Part shown: piece after piece, positions 26,479-34,845 of the stretch | Layout of the letters: each line of letters starts with the position of its first letter | Numbering within the stretch: the stretch's first letter is position 1 | Source: an uncultured Luteitalea sp. | GTDB lineage: Bacteria > Acidobacteriota > Vicinamibacteria > Vicinamibacterales > Vicinamibacteraceae | Assembly (NCBI GenBank): GCA_934541105.1 | Contig: CAKTDA010000005.1 | Coordinates: 292,023-356,022, forward strand | DNA length: 64,000 bases | Direction: 5' to 3' | Program-made: the position numbers and the translations under genes | Notes under the pieces: model-generated | Database searches by the model: none | What the model saw: only the letters and a program-made list of their open reading frames with translations | What the model was told of the DNA's origin: nothing

Positions 26479-26640
26479 CGCTGAAAGCGTACCCTCTGGC
26501 GTGCCGGGATCCTCCTCGGCACCGCACGGCCCGAGTCCTGGAACCGGCAGGGCGTGCTCGACGGCCGGCACGCCGGATCGCCGGGCGCTCGTGATTGCGG
26601 GTGACGATGCGGACGCGAAGGCGACGGTGACGCGCCTGCG

Positions 26641-27102
26641 TCAGAACTTGAACAGGTCGTCGAACGCCTTCTTCGCGCTCGACTCCGGTGTCGAGGCGGC
26701 CGTCGAACCGGTTTCGCGTTCCCACGACGCGCGCACGGCAAACAGCGTGCACTCGTTCGCCCGGTCCTTCGGGGTGATGCGTGCGGGGATCTTCTGGGCG
26801 CACTCGAACACCGCACCGGTGTCGAAGTGTGCGCACTGGATGCACGCATGGAGCGCCTGGCCGCACCTGGCGCACGTGCTCGCCGACAGGATGTCGGCAT
26901 CGACGGGTGCGGCGCAGCGGGCGCACTTGACGACCTCGTGGAACCCCATCAGCTTCGGGTTCCGTGCGCCCTCCGACGAGAGCCGCTTCGACGATGGCGG
27001 CGGTCCGGGCGCCTGTGCAGGACGCCGGTCGCGATCCGGCTGGCGTGACCGGTCGCGATCGTCGTCCTGGTAGCCGTGCTGGCGGTACTTGCGCTCGGAC
27101 AT
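26641..27102 (-). CDS. Zinc-ribbon protein of unknown function
   Basis: 153 aa. A highly charged Arg/Asp/Gln-rich N-terminus (residues 1-50) is followed by a treble-clef or double zinc-ribbon block: CARCAAPVDADILSASTCARCGQALHACIQCAHFDTGAVFEC, giving eight cysteines in CxxC pairs. The C-terminus ends KKAFDDLFKF. Cytoplasmic and likely nucleic-acid or protein binding, but this is inference. It lies 6 bp after the stop of the TIM-barrel gene on the same strand. Confidence 0.72.
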   Translation of the reverse strand: MSERKYRQHGYQDDDRDRSRQPDRDRRPAQAPGPPPSSKRLSSEGARNPKLMGFHEVVKCARCAAPVDADILSASTCARCGQALHACIQCAHFDTGAVFECAQKIPARITPKDRANECTLFAVRASWERETGSTAASTPESSAKKAFDDLFKF

Positions 27103-27108
27103 CCCGTG

Positions 27109-28095
27109 CTACGTGAGCGAGCGCCGCGCGAAGTCGAGGCACCGGCGGACCTCGGCAACCGGCGTGGACCCCGCGGGCACTTCGTATTCCATCTCGATGG
27201 TCGCGGGCATCGTGTACTTGTGCGTCCGCACCGACTGCAGGATGCGGGCAATCGGCGTGTCGCCCTCACCCCACGCGACGTTGGCGCCGCCGTTCTCCTT
27301 GGACTTGCGGTCCTTGAGGTGGAAGCTGCTGATGCGGCCGTGGAACTTCTCGAGGAACACGACCGGGTCGCCGCTGCCGGCCGCGACGTAGTGGCCGAAG
27401 TCCACGTTGGCGGTGTTGCCCTTCGAGAGCGCGAACGCCTCGTCGAACGCCGTCAGCGTGCCCTGCAGGTGCGTGTGGTACGAGACGTAGATCTTGCGCT
27501 GCAGGCCGTAGTCGCCAAGGCGCTTGAGCGCGGCGCTGTCGGTCGTGAGTTCGAGCGTCGTGTGCGTTGCGCCGAGCGCCTCGCTGACGTCGAACACGTA
27601 CCGGAGTTCGTCGTCGGACATCGACGTGTTCAGCAACTTTGTCGCATAGATGCTCACGCCGGCATCGTCATAGAGCCTGCGCAGCGCCTTGAACCTGTCC
27701 ATCGACTGCGAGAGCCGCCACGCCTTGAGATCGGCGGCGTACTTCTCGCGGGCCGCCACCTGCTCGGGCGTTGGCGGACGCCTGCCGCCTGGCCCGCCCG
27801 GTCCGCCGGGCCCGCCGGACGGACGCGGCATCGCCGGCGCACCGGCGTACGCCTCGATGGAGTTGCCCATCAACTCCACCGCGCTGATGCCGGACTCGAG
27901 CACGTAACGAAGGATGGCGTCGGCGCCCTGATCGGGCATGGCGCGATAGCTGTAGGTGATGACGCCGAGCTGGACGCCATTGATCGACGAGTCCGGTCGC
28001 GCAGCCTGCGCGAGGGCCATCGAACGGCCGCCGATAAACGCGGCGGGAACGGTGGCCATTGCAAGTCTGCCGAACTCCCGGCGGGTGACACTCAC
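27109..28095 (-). CDS. TAT-exported sugar isomerase/epimerase-like TIM barrel
   Basis: 328 aa. The TAT signal MSVTRREFGRLAMATVPAAFIGG opens the protein. The TIM-barrel landmarks are LGVITYSYRAMPD, GISAVELMGNSIEAYAG, THTTLELTTDS, VSYHTHLQGTLTAFD, ANVDFGHYVAAGSGDPV, ISSFHLKDRKSKENGG and MPATIEMEYEVPAG, with Glu, Asp, His and Glu metal-ligand positions intact. A Gly/Pro-rich insert (PRPSGGPGGPGGPGGRRPP, residues ~92-110) interrupts the barrel after the first third. Function as for other exported isomerase-like proteins: probably sugar modification; substrate unknown. Confidence 0.85.
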   Translation of the reverse strand: MSVTRREFGRLAMATVPAAFIGGRSMALAQAARPDSSINGVQLGVITYSYRAMPDQGADAILRYVLESGISAVELMGNSIEAYAGAPAMPRPSGGPGGPGGPGGRRPPTPEQVAAREKYAADLKAWRLSQSMDRFKALRRLYDDAGVSIYATKLLNTSMSDDELRYVFDVSEALGATHTTLELTTDSAALKRLGDYGLQRKIYVSYHTHLQGTLTAFDEAFALSKGNTANVDFGHYVAAGSGDPVVFLEKFHGRISSFHLKDRKSKENGGANVAWGEGDTPIARILQSVRTHKYTMPATIEMEYEVPAGSTPVAEVRRCLDFARRSLT

Positions 28096-28125
28096 GCGAA
28101 GCCTCCTGCGAGTCGAGAGGCGGCC

Positions 28126-28146
28126 ATTCTACCCGCAGCGTAGAAT
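28126..28146. promoter_or_regulatory. Inverted repeat and -10 in a divergent promoter
   Basis: ATTCTAC (28126-28132), 7 nt, then GTAGAAT (28140-28146): a perfect 7+7 palindrome in the 58-bp region between the divergent TIM-barrel and MBL genes. TAGAAT (28141-28146) is itself a -10-like box 7 nt before the MBL start. The palindrome may be an operator or simply two face-to-face -10 boxes, one for each gene. Confidence 0.5.
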
Positions 28147-28153
28147 GCGCGCC

Positions 28154-29377
28154 ATGGTGCGTCAGGACCGCCCTCCCGGGCATCGTCGATCACTTGCGTG
28201 CATCGGGGCGTGCTCGGCGCTGCTGCTCCTCGCGCCGGCGGCCCCCGCGCAGGCGCAAGCCGTTGGTGCCGCGCTGCCGCCGTGGACGGCCGGGACGCTC
28301 GACATCCACATCATCAACACGGGGCGCGGTGATGCGGCGCTGCTGGTCCTGCCAGACGGCACGACGCTGCAGTTCGATGCGGGCGACGGCGGCTTTCCGG
28401 CCGGCTCACCGCGTGGTGTCGCCAACGTGCCCGACACGACACGCCCGCCCGGGGAGTGGATTGCCCGGTACGTCACGCGCGTGCTGGCGCCGTTCCGCAC
28501 GCCGGGCATCGACTACGCGCTCGTGTCGCACATGCACGACGACCACATGGGCGCCATCACGGAACTGGCCCGGCACGTGCCGATCCGGACGCTCATCGAT
28601 CGCGGCTGGCCAGACTACACCGCCGGCGACGGCCCCGCGCCCGCCGGCATCGACGACTACATCGCGTTTGCGCGCGCAAGCCCCGCGCGCATGGAACGGT
28701 TCGAGGCGGGGCGCTCCGATCAGATCACCCTGCTTCGTGCACCAGCCGACCATCCCGCGTTCGTCGTCCGCAACCTGGCGGTGAACGGTCAGGTATGGAC
28801 GGGCGCCGGCGACGCGACGCGCAGCCGCTTTCCCGAGAACTGGTCGGCGCTGCCCCCGACGCACCGTCCGACGGAGAACCAGTCGAGCCTCGGCATCCGC
28901 GTCAGCTACGGCCGGTTCGATTTCTACACGGGCGGCGACATCCCGGGACGTCCCCGGCCTGGCTCGCCCGAGTGGCACGACGTCGAGACGGCCGTCGCGC
29001 AGGCCGTCGGGCCCGTGGAGGTCGCCGCGGCGAACCATCACGGCAACCGCGATTCCACCAACGCCTACTTCGTGTCGGCGCTGCAGCCGCGGCTGTGGCT
29101 CCTCCAGGTGTGGTCATCGGATCACCCGGCGCACGACGTGCTCGATCGCATGTTGTCGCGCGAGCTCTACCCGGGGGATCGCGACGTGCTGGCCACGAAC
29201 ATGTCGGATGCCAACCGCCTCGTCATCGGGCCCATGCTCGATCGCCTGCTCAGCGCGCGCGGCCACATCGTCATCCGCGTGGAGCCTGGCGGTGCGGCCT
29301 ACCGGGCCATCATCCTGGACGACACCGACGAGTCGATGCGCGTGACCGCGGTGCACGGGCCGTTCACGTCACGATGA
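28154..29377 (+). CDS. Exported metallo-beta-lactamase-fold hydrolase (ComEC-like)
   Basis: 407 aa (ATG 28145 would add three residues). A signal peptide with a long basic n-region ends near PAQAQA. The MBL fold is recognisable from LDIHIINTGRGDAALLVLPDGTTLQFDAGDGG, the metal motif HMHDDH (H126, H128, D130, H131), and late ANHHGN plus SDANRL. This style matches the soluble ComEC/Rec2 C-terminal-like hydrolases, found free in many exported proteins. The substrate may be a phosphodiester or nucleic acid, but this is inference. The 3' end overlaps the convergent DoxX gene by 9 nt. Confidence 0.85.
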   Translation: MVRQDRPPGHRRSLACIGACSALLLLAPAAPAQAQAVGAALPPWTAGTLDIHIINTGRGDAALLVLPDGTTLQFDAGDGGFPAGSPRGVANVPDTTRPPGEWIARYVTRVLAPFRTPGIDYALVSHMHDDHMGAITELARHVPIRTLIDRGWPDYTAGDGPAPAGIDDYIAFARASPARMERFEAGRSDQITLLRAPADHPAFVVRNLAVNGQVWTGAGDATRSRFPENWSALPPTHRPTENQSSLGIRVSYGRFDFYTGGDIPGRPRPGSPEWHDVETAVAQAVGPVEVAAANHHGNRDSTNAYFVSALQPRLWLLQVWSSDHPAHDVLDRMLSRELYPGDRDVLATNMSDANRLVIGPMLDRLLSARGHIVIRVEPGGAAYRAIILDDTDESMRVTAVHGPFTSR

Positions 29378-29818
29378 CGCACCCACCCACGCGAGGGCGA
29401 CCATCCACAGCAGTTGCAGCGGCAGGCGCCAGATCAACGGCGTGGCCGGCTGCCCGGCAATCGTGAACGTCTCGCGCGCGGCACGGACGTTGGCCGGGAA
29501 CATCGCGACGAGCAGGGCGACGAGGGCGAATGCCGCCGCCGTGCGCGTCGACGGGAGCAGCAGGCCGACGGCGCCGAGCAACTCGAGGATGCCGGTCACG
29601 GTCACGAGGAGGGCCGGGGCCGGCAGGCTTGCGGGTACCATTCGGACCAGATCGGGCCGCACGCGCGGATGGAAGTGCGACATCGCCGTGAACGCGAACA
29701 TCGCCGCCAGCCCGATTCGCAGGGCCGCGACCCACGAGTCGCCGGCCGGCCAGACGCCGAGGCCCGCCGCAAGCCGGCCGATCAGCGTGACGACGATCAT
29801 CACAATCAGCGGTGCCAT
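29369..29818 (-). CDS. DoxX-family membrane protein
   Basis: 149 aa with four TM helices: LIVMIVVTLIGRLAAGLGV, AALRIGLAAMFAFTAMSHF, ALLVTVTGILELLGAVGLLLP and AAAFALVALLVAMFP, plus a C-terminal hydrophobic stretch. The helix-2 SHFHPRVRPDLVRMVP and helix-3 GILELLGAVGLL blocks are typical of DoxX/DoxD-like proteins. The family is associated with quinone-linked redox or membrane stress; the exact activity is unknown. It is divergent from the serine hydrolase with only 14 bp between start codons. Confidence 0.8.
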   Translation of the reverse strand: MAPLIVMIVVTLIGRLAAGLGVWPAGDSWVAALRIGLAAMFAFTAMSHFHPRVRPDLVRMVPASLPAPALLVTVTGILELLGAVGLLLPSTRTAAAFALVALLVAMFPANVRAARETFTIAGQPATPLIWRLPLQLLWMVALAWVGASS

Positions 29819-29832
29819 CGAGGACTCCCTTC

Positions 29833-31305
29833 ATGCCGTGTACGTTCCGTCGTTGTTTCGTTGCCGCCCTGGTGCTTGCCGTCGTGCCGACGATGGCATG
29901 GACCCAGGCTCCGCCGCGTCCGGACCCGGGCACGCTGAACCCGGCGACGTCCGGTGGATTCTCGCCACGCGAGACGCCGCTCACGCTCGGCGCCGCGGGC
30001 TACGCCAAGATCCTCTGCTCGGCCATCTTCGTGTCGGGACGTGACGAGGCCGAAGCCCGGCGCAACAGCGCGTTCTTCCTCACGCCCGAAGCGGATCGCG
30101 CGCACGTCACGACCGTCGTCGATCGCACGCGCAGGATGGTCCACGCCACCGTGCGCGGCCTCGTGACGCGTTCGGCCGGCTTCTACGGCGACCAGGGCTG
30201 CGTCATCCATCCCGAGGGCACCGACTCGGTGTTCTTCACGCCGACGCCGGTGAAGACCACGCTGCCCGACGCGTCGAGCCAACCCTGGCCGATGGGCGAT
30301 GGCGCCGTCAACGCGCCATGGCCGGCCGGGGTGGACAGGACGGCCATCGACAGGGCCGTGGACGTGGCCTTCTCCGACGCCGAGGCGTTGACCGCCGGCA
30401 TGCTCGTCCTGCACAAGGGCCGCATCCTCGCCGAGCGGTATGCACTCGGCGCGACGGCCGACACCCAGCTCGAAAGCTGGTCGATGGGCAAGAGCCTCAC
30501 GGCCGCGCTCGTGGGCCGGCTGATCGAGCAGGGCGCCCTCGCACTCGATGCCCCTGCGCCCATTGCGGCGTGGCAGGCGGCCGACGATCCACGGCGAGCC
30601 ATCACGGTTCGGCACCTGTTGCAGATGAGCAGCGGCCTGCACTGCACCTCACCCGGCGATCCGGACTTCGCGCCCGACCGCGACGGCTACCCGCCGCACG
30701 TCCTGATCTACACGGGCGCGGTGGACGTCTTCCGCTTCGCGACGAGCCGGCCGCAGCAGTTCGCGCCGGGCACCGAGGGGCGCTACCGCAACTGCGATCC
30801 GATCACGCTCGGGGCGCTCGTGCGGCAGGCCGTCGAGGCGCGCGGCGAGGACTACCTGACATGGCCGCAGCGCGCGTTGTTCGACCGCATCGGAATCCGC
30901 CGGCAGGTGCTCGAGACCGACGCGTACGGCAACTTCGTGCTGAGCGGCTTCGACTACGGCACGGTGCGCAACTGGGCACGCCTCGGGCTGTTGTTCGCGC
31001 AGGACGGCGTGTGGCAGGGCACGCGGTTGCTGCCCGAAGGGTTTGCCCGCTTCGTCGGCACGGCGGCGCCTGGCTGGGCCACGCCTCGCTACGGCGGCAT
31101 GTTCTGGGTGAACGGCACGCGCGAACTCGACGCACCGCCCGATGCGTACTGGATGGCCGGCGCCGGCGGCCAGCGCGTGATCATCATCCCGTCGCGCGAT
31201 CTCGTCATCGTCCGCCTCGGCCACATGCGCGGCGACACCATCGGCATGCGCCTGCTCGACACGTCGGTGCGCGGCATCGTGGATGCCGTGCCCGAGGCGA
31301 GATAG
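29833..31305 (+). CDS. Exported serine hydrolase, beta-lactamase class C family
   Basis: 490 aa with signal peptide MPCTFRRCFVAALVLAVVPTMAWTQA. The penicillin-binding-fold hydrolase motifs are SxxK as S217-M-G-K220, YxN as Y318-R-N320, and a C-terminal AGAGGQRVIIIPSRDLVIV strand in place of the KTG box. About 130 residues between the signal and the catalytic domain are extra; they contain CSAIFVSGRDEAEARRNSAFFL. This arrangement is seen in esterase/D-aminopeptidase-like members rather than true AmpC enzymes, so antibiotic resistance is unlikely. The substrate is unknown. Confidence 0.85.
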   Translation: MPCTFRRCFVAALVLAVVPTMAWTQAPPRPDPGTLNPATSGGFSPRETPLTLGAAGYAKILCSAIFVSGRDEAEARRNSAFFLTPEADRAHVTTVVDRTRRMVHATVRGLVTRSAGFYGDQGCVIHPEGTDSVFFTPTPVKTTLPDASSQPWPMGDGAVNAPWPAGVDRTAIDRAVDVAFSDAEALTAGMLVLHKGRILAERYALGATADTQLESWSMGKSLTAALVGRLIEQGALALDAPAPIAAWQAADDPRRAITVRHLLQMSSGLHCTSPGDPDFAPDRDGYPPHVLIYTGAVDVFRFATSRPQQFAPGTEGRYRNCDPITLGALVRQAVEARGEDYLTWPQRALFDRIGIRRQVLETDAYGNFVLSGFDYGTVRNWARLGLLFAQDGVWQGTRLLPEGFARFVGTAAPGWATPRYGGMFWVNGTRELDAPPDAYWMAGAGGQRVIIIPSRDLVIVRLGHMRGDTIGMRLLDTSVRGIVDAVPEAR

Positions 31306-31310
31306 CGAGC

Positions 31311-32264
31311 CTACGCGACGGCGAACAACGTCAGGGCAAAGCGCGCCTCCTCGTCGACCCATTGATCACGGCACTCGAAGCCGGCGGGCTCGACGAGGCG
31401 CGCGATGCCGTCGCGCTCGTACTTGTACGAGCTCTCGGTCCAGATCGTCTCGCCGGCCTCGAGGCGGATCCGCAGGTCGGCGGTGGGGATGCGGACATCC
31501 TGCGCGACGAGGCTCACGAGATGCATCTCGACGCGTGAGGCCGCGGCGTTCCACACCGCGCGGTGTGCGAACCGCGCGAGGGCGAAGTCCGCACCGAGTT
31601 GCGAGTTGATGCGGAGCAGGAGGTTCTTGTCGAAGGCGGCGGTCAGGCCGAGCGGGTCGTCGTAGGCGAGCAGCAGGTCGCGCTCCGGCTTCACGAGGTC
31701 CACGCCGAGCAGCAGCGCGTCGCCAGGGTCGAGCGCCGCGCGTATCTCGCGGAGGAACGCGCCGGCACCCCGCGGATCGAAGTTGCCGATGTTCGAACCG
31801 AGGAACGCCACGAGCGTCGGCTGCTTCTGGCGTCCACGCAGGGCCCGCAGACCTTCTTCGTAGGTGGCCTTGTGACTCGTGACGAGCAGGTCGAGGCCCT
31901 CGATGGCCGTGAGCGCGTGCGTCGCATGGACGAGTGCCGACCCCGACAGGTCGATCAGGTGGGCATGCAGGCCGGCAACGCCGGCATGCGACAGCAGGGT
32001 CGCGAGCTTCTCGCCGTTGCCGCTGCCGAGTTCGACGACGCGGCCGCCCCGGCCGAGCGCGTGTCCAATCGTCGGCGCGTGCCGGCGGAGCAGGCCCAGT
32101 TCCGCACGCGTGATGCGGTACCAGGGGAGCTGGCAGATCGCATCGAACAGCGCCGAGCCGAGTGCGTCGTAGAGGAACCGCGACGGCAGTTGCCGCGGCA
32201 CCTGCTGCAGCGAGGCGCCGACCTCGCGCGCAAGCTCCGCCGCCGGATCGACCGCCGTCGTCAT
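31311..32264 (-). CDS. egtD: L-histidine N-alpha-methyltransferase
   Basis: 317 aa from ATG 32264, which overlaps the egtB stop by 4 nt (ATGA). It transfers three methyl groups from SAM to histidine to make hercynine, the first step of ergothioneine synthesis. The family landmarks are PSRFLYDALGSALFDAICQLPWYRITRAE, the SAM site VVELGSGNGEKLATLL, the FLGSNIGNFDP block, LLLGVDLVKPE and YDDPLGLTAAFDKNLLLRIN. Length and order are as expected. The operon with egtB supports the assignment. egtC and egtE are not adjacent, so the later steps must be elsewhere or run by other enzymes. Confidence 0.95.
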   Translation of the reverse strand: MTTAVDPAAELAREVGASLQQVPRQLPSRFLYDALGSALFDAICQLPWYRITRAELGLLRRHAPTIGHALGRGGRVVELGSGNGEKLATLLSHAGVAGLHAHLIDLSGSALVHATHALTAIEGLDLLVTSHKATYEEGLRALRGRQKQPTLVAFLGSNIGNFDPRGAGAFLREIRAALDPGDALLLGVDLVKPERDLLLAYDDPLGLTAAFDKNLLLRINSQLGADFALARFAHRAVWNAAASRVEMHLVSLVAQDVRIPTADLRIRLEAGETIWTESSYKYERDGIARLVEPAGFECRDQWVDEEARFALTLFAVA

Positions 32265-33637
32265 CGGCCACCCGCCCCGTCCACGCAGCGGAACGTCGCA
32301 TAGACGTACGGATACGTCGGGCGGAACCAGTTGCGGTAGCTGCGGCGGAGGAGTTCGACGGCCGTCGCGGGCGAGGCCCCCTTCATGACGTAGTGCTGCC
32401 CGTCGAAGAAGTCCGCCGAGTATTCGGGGTACGTCGGAATCGGCGTGAACCCCTGGAACGGGCCGAATTCGGTGGAGGTCCACTCCCAGCCGTTGCCCAT
32501 GAGGTCGTGGATGCCCCACGCGCTGCGCCCGGCGGGATGCCGTCCGACGGCGACGGGGTGCCACGACACGAAGTCGAAGGTCCCGTGCGACGCATCGGGC
32601 GGCGCGTCGCCCCAGGGATACTGGCGCTCTACGCCGGACGGATCACCGAAGGCCGCGCGATGGTACTCGGCCTCGGTCGGCAGCCGGAGGCCCTTCCAGC
32701 GCGCGTAGGCCGACGCCTCCGCCTGGCTGACATACGCGGGCCACGACGGCGGCAGGTCCACTTCGTCGAACATGCCGCGCCAGTTCCACTTGCCGTCGCG
32801 CCGCACCCAGAACCGGGGGTGCTCGACGCCAGCGCTGCGCACCCACTCGAATGCCGCAGGCGTCCAGAGCGCCGCGTTCGCGTAACCACCGGCTTCCACG
32901 AAATCCATGAACTGCGCGTTGGTGACGTCGTGGACGCCAATCGCAAACGCCGGCACGTCGACGACGTGCGACGGGAACTCGTTGTCCCAGCCGAACGGGA
33001 TCCCGCCGCGGGGCGCCCCGAGCGTCGCCCGGCCCGCCGGCACGTCAACCATGGTCGGCTCGCCGGTGCCGGCTCCCGTTTGTTCGTGGGTGTCGACCTT
33101 CTTGTCGACTCGCCGCTCGTCGACACCGCCCGGTGCGATCTTCTGCTCCAGCGGCAACTGGTGCCACATGTAGAGCATCGTCTCCTGGTGCATCGCCTCG
33201 TGCTCGAGGATCGTGTACACGGCGAGGGCGTCGGCGAGCAGCGGATACCCGGCCTCACCGATGGGCGCCTCGTCGATGGCCGCGAGCACCCGCGCATCGC
33301 ATGCATCGGCAAACTGCGTGACCTCGTCGCGCGACGGCCATTCGGGGCGGCTGCTGCGGCGTGCCGACGACTCGTCCTCGGGGTCGATGCCGCGCGCGAA
33401 GAGCCGTTCGAGCCGCTCGTCCACGCCCGTCCGGCCGAGCCCACGCTTGACGAGCGTGTTCAGGCTGAAGGCCGGCAGGTGCCCTTCGTAGAACACGATC
33501 GGGTGACGGAGCGAGATGGGCCGATCGTGATACGCCTCCGGCCGGACGATGTCGAAGAGCTCGCGTGAGCGCTGACGATTGCGCCGGTACCAGTCGGCAA
33601 AGGCCGCCCGGTCCATGGTCGTGTCGATCGTGGTCAT
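32261..33637 (-). CDS. egtB: Ergothioneine sulfoxide synthase (EgtB) with repeat-derived insert
   Basis: 458 aa. The N-terminal DinB-like domain has YEGHLPAFSLNTL (His53) and LEHEAMHQETMLYMWHQ (His146, His150), the three iron-binding histidines of EgtB. The C-terminal formylglycine-generating-enzyme-like domain (residues ~195-455) holds FGWDNEFPSHVVDVPAFAIG, VTNAQFMDFVEAGGY, LRLPTEAEYHRAAFG and GNGWEWTSTEFGPF. Reaction: oxygen-dependent C-S bond formation between hercynine and a thiol (cysteine or gamma-glutamylcysteine). Between the two domains, residues ~170-195 (GGVDERRVDKKVDTHEQ...) are encoded by a degenerate copy of the genome's hairpin repeat, read through in frame. First gene of the egtB-egtD pair. 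Confidence 0.95.
   Translation of the reverse strand: MTTIDTTMDRAAFADWYRRNRQRSRELFDIVRPEAYHDRPISLRHPIVFYEGHLPAFSLNTLVKRGLGRTGVDERLERLFARGIDPEDESSARRSSRPEWPSRDEVTQFADACDARVLAAIDEAPIGEAGYPLLADALAVYTILEHEAMHQETMLYMWHQLPLEQKIAPGGVDERRVDKKVDTHEQTGAGTGEPTMVDVPAGRATLGAPRGGIPFGWDNEFPSHVVDVPAFAIGVHDVTNAQFMDFVEAGGYANAALWTPAAFEWVRSAGVEHPRFWVRRDGKWNWRGMFDEVDLPPSWPAYVSQAEASAYARWKGLRLPTEAEYHRAAFGDPSGVERQYPWGDAPPDASHGTFDFVSWHPVAVGRHPAGRSAWGIHDLMGNGWEWTSTEFGPFQGFTPIPTYPEYSADFFDGQHYVMKGASPATAVELLRRSYRNWFRPTYPYVYATFRCVDGAGGR
33083..33111 (+). repeat. Covarying-hairpin repeat, copy d, decayed, inside egtB
   Basis: TTCGTGG leader (33083-33089) then arm GTGTCGACCT, TC, and a second arm that keeps only the GTCGAC core. 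It lies on the opposite strand to egtB and supplies part of the interdomain linker (VDERRVDKKVDTHEQ). Frame and both catalytic domains are intact. Confidence 0.7.
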
Positions 33638-33705
33638 CGTTCGGGCATCGAATCACGGCTCGGCCGTCGGCTCAAGCACGTCAGTGGACGACGACGCGCC
33701 ACGGC

Positions 33706-34776
33706 TCACTTCGGGCGCGGTTCGAGTTCCATCTGCATCCGGGGATAGTGGCCGGCGCGGGCCTCACGCACCGCTTCGACCAGTGCGCGCGCCGCACCGC
33801 GGACCTCGCGCTGAACCGCGACGTCCCTGTCGAGTGCCTCGTGGCTCGTGGCGTACGGTTCGTAGTAGCCGATGTAGCGATCGAGGCCACCCTGCGCGAT
33901 CGCGGGCAGCAGCTTCATGTCGGTGAGCCAGTCGGTCAAGGAGCGACGAAGCGTCTCGGCGCCGACCGCGTCGCCGTGGACGACGACTGCAAAGAGGCGT
34001 CCGGCGAGGTGCCTGGGGTAGTGCCACCCCTGCAGTTCGAGCGCCTTGGCCTGCTCGACCCCCTTGCCGTGCGTCGTCGTCGGGTCCGGATTGCCGCCGT
34101 CGGCGCAGACGAGGCGATCCATCATCGCCTTCAGCACGGTCGGCGCCTGGTACCAGTAGACCGGTGAGACGATGAGCACCCCGTGGGCCGCCACCCAGCG
34201 CGGATAGAGTTCGTTCATCCAGTCGTTCACCTGGCCCATCGCGTGATTGGGGTAGCAGGAACAGGGCCAGTGACAGAGCGGCATCGCGGTGGAGACGCAG
34301 GCCTTGCAGGGCAGGATCTGCCTCCCGTACTCCGCGGTGAGCAGGCCGAGATCGAGCAGATCGCACGTGAGCCCCTCGCGCTCGATCTCCTCGCGGGCCT
34401 GCGAGGCGAGGCGGAACGTCTTGGACATCTCACCGGGGCACGTCTGGTCGTGGCGGGCCCCGCCGCAGACGAGGAGCACCCGGCCCGGCGTGGAGGGATC
34501 CTGCCGCTCGCGCTCGGCCTGGCCGATCCGCTCCCTGGTCTCGAGCCACTCGACGGGCAGTTCGTGGTCGGGATCGGCAAAGCCAGCCCCGGCCTTCCGC
34601 GTCCGTGGGCTCTTGCGATAGCCGTCGTAGGCCTGCCACGCAACCTCGATGACGTCGGCGAGCTGCCGTTCGACCTGCGCGAAGGCCGGATCGGCGAAGC
34701 GTTCACGCAGCCGGCGCGCGAAGTCCTCGCGCGACAGCTTGACGTCACCCTGGCCCTTCCGCACCTCGACGGCCAT
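33706..34776 (-). CDS. Flavodoxin-like NAD(P)H-dependent FMN reductase family, Cys-rich
   Basis: 356 aa from ATG 34776; GTG 34815 would add HVWH-type residues and is possible. An N-terminal helical extension of ~95 residues precedes the flavodoxin-like domain (VLLVCGGARHDQTCPGEMSKTFRLASQAREEIE), with the FMN-contact region LIVSPVYWYQAPTVLKAMMDRLVC. An unusual cysteine cluster (ILPCKACVSTAMPLCHWPCSCYPNH) sits between strands and could bind a metal or FeS centre. The C-terminus DVAVQREVRGAARALVEAV is helical. Likely a flavin-dependent reductase of an unknown acceptor. It is divergent from the AAA/PIN/RNA-ligase operon. Confidence 0.78.
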   Translation of the reverse strand: MAVEVRKGQGDVKLSREDFARRLRERFADPAFAQVERQLADVIEVAWQAYDGYRKSPRTRKAGAGFADPDHELPVEWLETRERIGQAERERQDPSTPGRVLLVCGGARHDQTCPGEMSKTFRLASQAREEIEREGLTCDLLDLGLLTAEYGRQILPCKACVSTAMPLCHWPCSCYPNHAMGQVNDWMNELYPRWVAAHGVLIVSPVYWYQAPTVLKAMMDRLVCADGGNPDPTTTHGKGVEQAKALELQGWHYPRHLAGRLFAVVVHGDAVGAETLRRSLTDWLTDMKLLPAIAQGGLDRYIGYYEPYATSHEALDRDVAVQREVRGAARALVEAVREARAGHYPRMQMELEPRPK

Positions 34777-34833
34777 GCCGTGCCAGACATGCCAATCGCG
34801 TGCCGGGATGCGCACGCGGTACGCGCCGAACGG

Positions 34834-34839
34834 TAGAAT
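34834..34839 (+). promoter_or_regulatory. -10 element for the AAA/PIN/RNA-ligase operon
   Basis: TAGAAT ends 6 nt before the ATG of the AAA gene, with no Shine-Dalgarno between, consistent with a leaderless transcript for the whole three-gene operon. Confidence 0.5.
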
Positions 34840-34845
34840 CGGCCG

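Noticed and set aside
33083..33111. EgtB disrupted by the repeat, called as a pseudogene
   Set aside because: The frame is continuous and all iron ligands and FGE-domain motifs are intact, so the gene is kept as functional.
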